64,000 bases of DNA, from NCBI GenBank assembly GCA_934432675.1, contig CAKRYT010000006.1:1-64000 (forward strand), read 5' to 3'. The translations under genes and the position numbers were made by a program. Source of the DNA: an uncultured Eubacteriales bacterium (GTDB taxonomy: Bacteria; Bacillota; Clostridia; Oscillospirales; CAG-272). Shown one piece after another: positions 59,855-64,000 of the stretch. Every line of letters starts with the position of its first letter. The stretch's first letter is position 1. Below the pieces are notes generated by a model, which worked only from the letters and a program-made list of their open reading frames with translations, did not search any database and was not told the origin of the DNA.

Positions 59855-60030
59855 AGGTGACCTTTGGTCACCTGTTCACGGTTGGTCGCCGTGGGAATGA
59901 CATAAAATACGAATGAAAAGCGGGAGCAAATTCATTTGCTCCCGTTTCGATTTGGTACCGGCTCCGATAAGCGTTCAATTGGTTTTGAAGAGGGGAGGGG
60001 GAGTGCCTTTCTTCCCGAAGGCACTCCCCC
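59855..60030. other. cluster of three inverted repeats
   Basis: This gene-free stretch holds a perfect 8-base palindrome AGGTGACC-TTT-GGTCACCT (59855-59873); a terminator CGGGAGCAAAT/ATTTGCTCCCG (59921-59944) with a T-rich tail on the minus strand that suits the fatty-acid operon; and a 13-base stem at 59997-60009/60018-60030. No coding signal is seen. Confidence 0.6.
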
Positions 60031-60085
60031 GCAATCATCGTTTTTTACGTATCTCTCGTCAATTCTTATTGATTTTTTGCCATTT

Positions 60086-60847
60086 TTACGTGTTTCGCGA
60101 AAACGCGAAAACCGCTTGCGGTTTTCCGTCGCCCGAGAGAAGGGCCAGGGCGGTCTCGGGGTCGCCGGCATCTGTGCCGACGGTGGTATCGGTACCGTGG
60201 AGGGGGGCTGTGTCTTGGGCGGCAAGGACGGGGGTGAGACAATCGCCCTCACGGGTCTGGCGGAGGAACTCCGCGCGCAGACGGCGGCACCCGGTGTCAA
60301 ATCCCGCGAGGGCCATGGCGAGTTCGGTCAGGCGCACGTTGTTGGCATGGCCGTTCTCGTCGATGAGGCAGGCACCGACGGTGACGGGGGGGAGGGACAC
60401 GGCGTCCTTCGGCAGGCGGATGCGGGCACCGCTCCCCTCGCTTTTCGGCGGGTCGGTGAGCGGGTCGTCACCGAAATAGTCCTCGGGGCAGGGGAGCGGC
60501 TCCCCCGTCACGGTGTCGACGAACGCCCAGCGCGTGTCGGCGGTTGCAAAGAGTGCGCCGTCGCAGCCGTGCAGTGTCATGTACTTTTTGGCGAGCGACC
60601 CGGAACGGCGGTAAAACGACGCCGTAAAGCGATACGGATCGCTGAGGCGCGGAGGGTCGCACAGACAAACGTCCCAGGAGAGCAGGTACCACGCCGCGCG
60701 ATGCGCCATCTGGTACCCGATCCCGCGTCCCGCATCTTCCACCGCCAGGTAGTTGAGGTCCTGCAAAAGGCGCAGAAGCCCGGACATGGAAAGTGAACTT
60801 GTCGAGTCTGTCTCGCTGTATCGGATGCGCCCGTCAGCCGTTACCAT
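60086..60847 (-). CDS. acyl-ACP thioesterase
   Basis: This 253-residue double hot-dog enzyme of the plant-like FatA/FatB family hydrolyses acyl-ACP to free fatty acid and ends chain elongation. The first hot-dog contains RIRYSETDSTSSLSMSGLL. The second holds the catalytic block DENGHANNVRLTEL (Asp/Asn/His/Asn). GGGAGG precedes the start at 60847. It overlaps the FMN reductase gene by 14 bases, at the end of the accD-accA operon, which agrees with a fatty-acid role. The chain length preference is unknown. Confidence 0.85.
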   Translation of the reverse strand: MVTADGRIRYSETDSTSSLSMSGLLRLLQDLNYLAVEDAGRGIGYQMAHRAAWYLLSWDVCLCDPPRLSDPYRFTASFYRRSGSLAKKYMTLHGCDGALFATADTRWAFVDTVTGEPLPCPEDYFGDDPLTDPPKSEGSGARIRLPKDAVSLPPVTVGACLIDENGHANNVRLTELAMALAGFDTGCRRLRAEFLRQTREGDCLTPVLAAQDTAPLHGTDTTVGTDAGDPETALALLSGDGKPQAVFAFSRNT

Positions 60848-61571
60848 GGCACCCTCCCTTGGCGCGTTCCTGTGCCCAGAACGTCGAGAGCAGGGTCTCA
60901 AACGTACGGGGGGAGAAGGGCGGTTTCCGCAGATACTGTACAGTCTCGGGCGAGAGTGCGCCCGTCTCGCGGAATTCCCGCCCCGCATCCGTGTATTTCA
61001 CAAGGAATTTGTCGATTTTGCGGGCGAGGGTCGGCTCATTCAGGGTTTTGCCCTGCGGACAGAGAACGGGCGTATAGGCACCTACCCCGCAGATGATATC
61101 CAGTTCCGCAAGGAGCGGGTCATAGACCAGTTCGGTCTGCGCATAGCCGCAGGTAGAGATTACGATGTACTTTTTGCCCTCCACCCCGGGGCGTATGCCG
61201 TGGAAAGAGGTGCCGGGGACGGGCAGTTGTCCCTCGTAGGTGGAAAGCATGCTTAACATTCGGTCGCAGAAGACCTTGACTGTCCCCGGCATACCGAAGA
61301 AATAGAGCGGAAAACTCGAAATAATGATGTCGGCCGCGAGGATTTTTTCTTTGATCACCGGGACGTCGTCGTCCCGGATCACGCAGGTGCCCTCCGTCCT
61401 GCCCCAGCAGGAGAGACAGCCGAGGCAGGGCCTGATGTGGCAGTCCGAGAGGTGGATGACCTCTGCCGTGTCCTCTCCCTCCCGCACGAGCCCCGCGAGA
61501 AACGCCCGCGTGACACGCATGGTGCACCCCGCGTCTTTGCGCGGGCTGCCGTCAAGTACCAGGATCTTCAT
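60834..61571 (-). CDS. NAD(P)H-dependent FMN reductase / flavodoxin-fold protein
   Basis: This 245-residue flavoprotein-like enzyme begins MKILVLDGSPRKDAGCTM, the FMN phosphate loop of NADPH-dependent FMN reductases. HIRPCLGCLSCWGRTEGTC is the Cys-rich segment common in anaerobe iron-sulfur-flavoprotein-like members, and SSFPLYFFGMPGTVKVFCDR is the second flavin loop. The C-terminal region (about 190-245) is an unassigned extension. The start overlaps the accA stop by four bases. Its role inside a fatty-acid operon is unclear. Confidence 0.85.
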   Translation of the reverse strand: MKILVLDGSPRKDAGCTMRVTRAFLAGLVREGEDTAEVIHLSDCHIRPCLGCLSCWGRTEGTCVIRDDDVPVIKEKILAADIIISSFPLYFFGMPGTVKVFCDRMLSMLSTYEGQLPVPGTSFHGIRPGVEGKKYIVISTCGYAQTELVYDPLLAELDIICGVGAYTPVLCPQGKTLNEPTLARKIDKFLVKYTDAGREFRETGALSPETVQYLRKPPFSPRTFETLLSTFWAQERAKGGCHGNG

Positions 61572-62419
61572 ACGCCGCGGCGGAACAGTCCGCGCCGCCG
61601 TTTCACGTGGGCATCGGCCCCCTCGGTCGCACACTTGCCGATCTTGCGGTATTTGTCATACCGCTCGGCGAGGAGCGTCTCGGTCGGGACCCGCAGGAGA
61701 TGTTTGAGGCGGTAGGCGAGGTCGCGCCGTATCGCGTCGTAAAAGGGCGCGCAGGCATCCGTATCCGTGAAGTCGGCGGGTTCGGCAATGATTTTCTCAA
61801 TGATGCCGAGTTTGAAAAGGTTGGCGGCGTCGAGTTTCAGGTGCTCGGCGGCGTCGGGGGCGCGGGAGGCGTCTTTGTAGAGGATGCTCGCGCACGCCTC
61901 GGGGGATACGACGGTAAAATAGGCGTTTTCGAGCATCCAGATCTCGTCTGCGACCGCGAGCGCGAGGGCACCGCCGCTGGATCCCTCACCGACCATGACG
62001 GTGATGATCGGCACTTTCAGGGTCATCATTTCGTAGAGGTTTTCGGCGATGGCTTCTCCCTCGCCGCGCTCCTCCGCGCCTTTACCGCAGGAGGCCCCCT
62101 GCGTGTCCACAAAGCAGATGACGGGGCGGCGGAACTTCTCCGCCTCGTGCATGAGCCGGAGTGCCTTGCGGTACCCCTCCGGCGAGACGCAGCCGAAGTC
62201 CCGCGCGATGCGCTCGGTCAGGCTGTGCCCCTTTTCGATACCGATAACGGTGACGGGGATGCCGGCGAGAAAGCCGACCCCGCCGACGAGTGCAGGATCA
62301 TCGCCGTAGCGGCGGTCACCGTGAAACTCCGTGAAGTCGCGGATGACGGCGTTGATATAGTCGAGGGAGGTGGCTCTGCCCGCCTTTCTCGTACATTTGA
62401 TCTTATCGTAGGCTTGCAT
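61568..62419 (-). CDS. accA: acetyl-CoA carboxylase carboxyltransferase alpha subunit
   Basis: AccA with AccD moves the carboxyl group from carboxybiotin to acetyl-CoA, forming malonyl-CoA. The 283 residues cover the crotonase-like domain: DRRYGDDPALVGGVGFLAG, FVDTQGASCGKGAEERGEGE, and VMVGEGSSGGALALAVAD with the oxyanion-hole Gly pair. VVSPEACASILYKD is a further signature. AAGGAGGGAGAC precedes the ATG. It lies 12 bases after accD and overlaps the next gene by ATGA. accB and accC are not in the window. Confidence 0.95.
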   Translation of the reverse strand: MQAYDKIKCTRKAGRATSLDYINAVIRDFTEFHGDRRYGDDPALVGGVGFLAGIPVTVIGIEKGHSLTERIARDFGCVSPEGYRKALRLMHEAEKFRRPVICFVDTQGASCGKGAEERGEGEAIAENLYEMMTLKVPIITVMVGEGSSGGALALAVADEIWMLENAYFTVVSPEACASILYKDASRAPDAAEHLKLDAANLFKLGIIEKIIAEPADFTDTDACAPFYDAIRRDLAYRLKHLLRVPTETLLAERYDKYRKIGKCATEGADAHVKRRRGLFRRGV

Positions 62420-62431
62420 ATGTCTCCCTCC

Positions 62432-63247
62432 TTACTTTTTCGAGTGTATTTTGAGCAGTTTTGTGAGGTATTCTTTGTGTTTTTCGCGGGGGACGATGTC
62501 GTCCAGAAAACCGTTCGCAAGCTGGAATTCCGCGCTCTGGAAATTCTCGGGTAGTTTTTCTCCCGTGACCTGTTCGATGACGCGCTTACCGGCGAAACCG
62601 ACGAGCGCACCGGGCTCCGAGATGATGACGTCACCGAGCATGGCAAAACTGGCGGTCACGCCGCCCGTCGTCGGGTCGGTCGCGCACACGAGGTAGAAGT
62701 TGCCCGCGTCGCTGTGCCGCTTGACGGCACCGGAGACCTTCGCCATCTGCCAGAGGGAGAGCATCCCTTCCTGCATCCGGGCACCGCCCGAGACGGTGTA
62801 GCCGATGACGGGCAGACTCTTTTCGGTCGCGTACTCGAAGAGTGCCGCGATCTTATCGCCGACCGCGCTCCCCATCGAGCCCATCATGAACTTGGATTCC
62901 ATGACGAAGAGGCAGGTGGGGAATCCGCCGATCGTGCAGGTGCCGGTGAGGACCCCCTCGTACTCCGCGCTCTTTTTGCGTGCGGCCTCCGCCTTTTCGT
63001 CGTAGTCGGGGAAACCGATGGGGTTGCCGAACGTGACGGTCTCGTTCATCTCGCGGAAAGAACCGGCGTCCGTGAGATAGGCGATGCGTACCCGCGCGGG
63101 TACGCGGTTGTATTTGCCGCATTTCGGGCAGATGAACTGCCGCTCGGCAAGATCGCGCTCGGCGACCTCCTCCTTGCACTTTTCGCAGGGGACGGTGCGC
63201 TCGGACGCGAGGTAATCGTTGAGCGTTCTGTGCGTGAGTGTTTCCAT
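62432..63247 (-). CDS. accD: acetyl-CoA carboxylase carboxyltransferase beta subunit
   Basis: AccD is the partner of AccA. The 271 residues start with the zinc ribbon (CEKC at about 21-24 and CPKCGKYNRV near 41-50). The CoA-binding crotonase region follows, with MESKFMMGSMGSAVGDKI, VSGGARMQEGMLSLWQMAK and DPTTGGVTASFAMLGDV. GALVGFAGKRVIEQVTGEKL is the end signature. A good site precedes the ATG, and the fabD stop is ten bases upstream. Confidence 0.96.
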   Translation of the reverse strand: METLTHRTLNDYLASERTVPCEKCKEEVAERDLAERQFICPKCGKYNRVPARVRIAYLTDAGSFREMNETVTFGNPIGFPDYDEKAEAARKKSAEYEGVLTGTCTIGGFPTCLFVMESKFMMGSMGSAVGDKIAALFEYATEKSLPVIGYTVSGGARMQEGMLSLWQMAKVSGAVKRHSDAGNFYLVCATDPTTGGVTASFAMLGDVIISEPGALVGFAGKRVIEQVTGEKLPENFQSAEFQLANGFLDDIVPREKHKEYLTKLLKIHSKK

Positions 63248-63257
63248 GAGGTACTCC

Positions 63258-64000
63258 TTACTTACCGAGTGCCGCGAGCGTTTCGCGGAGGGTCTCGGCG
63301 TTTTCGACGTGCAGGATCCGCACGTCCGTCAGCGTGCGGGAGACGAGTTTCGAGAGCGTTGTGCCCGCGCCGACCTCGATGAACGTATCGATGCCCGCGT
63401 CCGCCATGCGGCGGATGATGGTCTCCCAGCGTACACTGCGGGACGCCTGCTCCGCGATGGTCTCCGCGATCTTTTCCGCATCCGTGGGATAGAGGTCGGC
63501 GGTGAAGTCGGAATAGAGCGGGATTTTCGGTGCCGACGGGGAAAGCGTGGAGAGGTGCCGACGGAGCGCGTCGGTCGTGTCTGCCATAAACGGGGTATGG
63601 AACGCGCCGCTGACGGCGAGTTTCACGGCTCTGCCGCCCGCCGCCTTCACGGCGTCGCAGAACGCGTCGATCTCTCCCGCCGCCCCTGCACAGGCAATCT
63701 GCCCGGGGCAGTTATAGTTGACGGGATAGATGCTGTCAAAGGTCGCGGCGATGCGTTCGACCTCTTCGGTCGGCAGTTTCATGACCGCCGCCATACCGCC
63801 CGGGTGCCTCTCCCCGCACGTCTGCATGGTATTGCCGCGCAGGACGACGGTGTCGAATGCGTCCGCATCGGAGAGCACACCTGCGAAGGCGAGGGCCGGG
63901 ATCTCCCCGAGGGAGAAACCCGCGACGGCGTCGGGCATGACACCGGCGTCGGCGAGTGCGCGTGCACAGGCGAGGTCTACGAGAAAGAGCGCGGGCTGGG
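63258..64000 (-). CDS. fabD: malonyl-CoA:ACP transacylase (partial, start outside window)
   Basis: FabD transfers malonyl from CoA to acyl carrier protein. The reading frame stays open to the window edge at 64000, so the N-terminus is missing; the last readable part is QPALFLVDLACARALADAG. The nucleophile Ser lies in GFSLGE and the catalytic His in SGAFHTPFM. The Gln/Arg-side loop is in PVNYNCPGQIACAG. The gene is first in the visible operon and only ten bases before accD, giving the order fabD-accD-accA as part of a larger fab cluster to the right. Confidence 0.93.
   Translation of the reverse strand, partial: QPALFLVDLACARALADAGVMPDAVAGFSLGEIPALAFAGVLSDADAFDTVVLRGNTMQTCGERHPGGMAAVMKLPTEEVERIAATFDSIYPVNYNCPGQIACAGAAGEIDAFCDAVKAAGGRAVKLAVSGAFHTPFMADTTDALRRHLSTLSPSAPKIPLYSDFTADLYPTDAEKIAETIAEQASRSVRWETIIRRMADAGIDTFIEVGAGTTLSKLVSRTLTDVRILHVENAETLRETLAALGK

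Overview
The window looks like chromosomal DNA of a high-GC, spore-forming, Gram-positive anaerobe, most likely an uncultured gut Clostridia (Oscillospirales-like). The evidence is the sporulation genes (sigma-G at 9622, SpoIVB at 10491), the lipoprotein-rich gene content, HPr kinase, NADP-type glutamate dehydrogenase, Gram-positive ribosome binding sites and canonical TTGACA/TATAAT promoters. Placement below class is inference only.

Region 1-9.5 kb starts with a structured GC-rich repeat, followed by single genes (methyltransferase, rhamnose mutarotase, GNAT acetyltransferase, ATC-hydrolase-like protein, YwaF-type membrane protein, purA). Then comes a tightly overlapping trio: a DUF8091-like protein, a PflA-like radical SAM protein and a GH78-like rhamnosidase. 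Region 9.6-16.8 kb carries sporulation and envelope-quality-control functions: sigG with a leader hairpin burying its ribosome binding site, a convergent spoIVB, a PrsA/SurA-like lipoprotein coupled to an unknown gene, hprK, a 32-residue Cys-rich protein, a DUF4830 protein and an HtrA-type protease. Region 16.9-24.3 kb has fhs, a YgjV-like membrane protein, a large PL8 polysaccharide lyase lipoprotein with four InlB-type repeats, and a prolyl-tRNA editing protein.

Region 24.5-29.6 kb is the most unusual. One minus-strand operon starts from a near-consensus promoter with a palindrome in its spacer. It encodes a ribbon-helix-helix protein, an SPFH/zinc-ribbon protein, a four-TM protein, and a protein joining zinc ribbon, TIR domain, one TM segment and an extracytoplasmic leucine-rich-repeat domain. 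Next to it are a tyrosine-integrase relic and tRNA-Pro(GGG), so the area may be an old integration site.

Region 30-51.5 kb is a single-direction fructan utilisation locus: sugar-ABC ATPase, unknown membrane protein, fructokinase, surface GH32, LacI regulator, solute-binding protein, two permeases, lipoprotein GH32, two proteins built from repeated NGGFETGDL modules, a 48-residue peptide and a cytosolic GH32. Together they would bind and cut fructan outside the cell, import the oligosaccharides, hydrolyse them and phosphorylate the fructose. Operator-like sites TGGAAACGATTCC lie upstream of the ATPase and of the first GH32.

Region 51.7-64 kb contains a small lipoprotein, a Na/Pi cotransporter preceded by three Pho-box-like repeats, gdhA, a very large MacB-type ABC transporter, and a minus-strand fatty-acid operon (fabD partial, accD, accA, FMN reductase, acyl-ACP thioesterase) running off the right edge.
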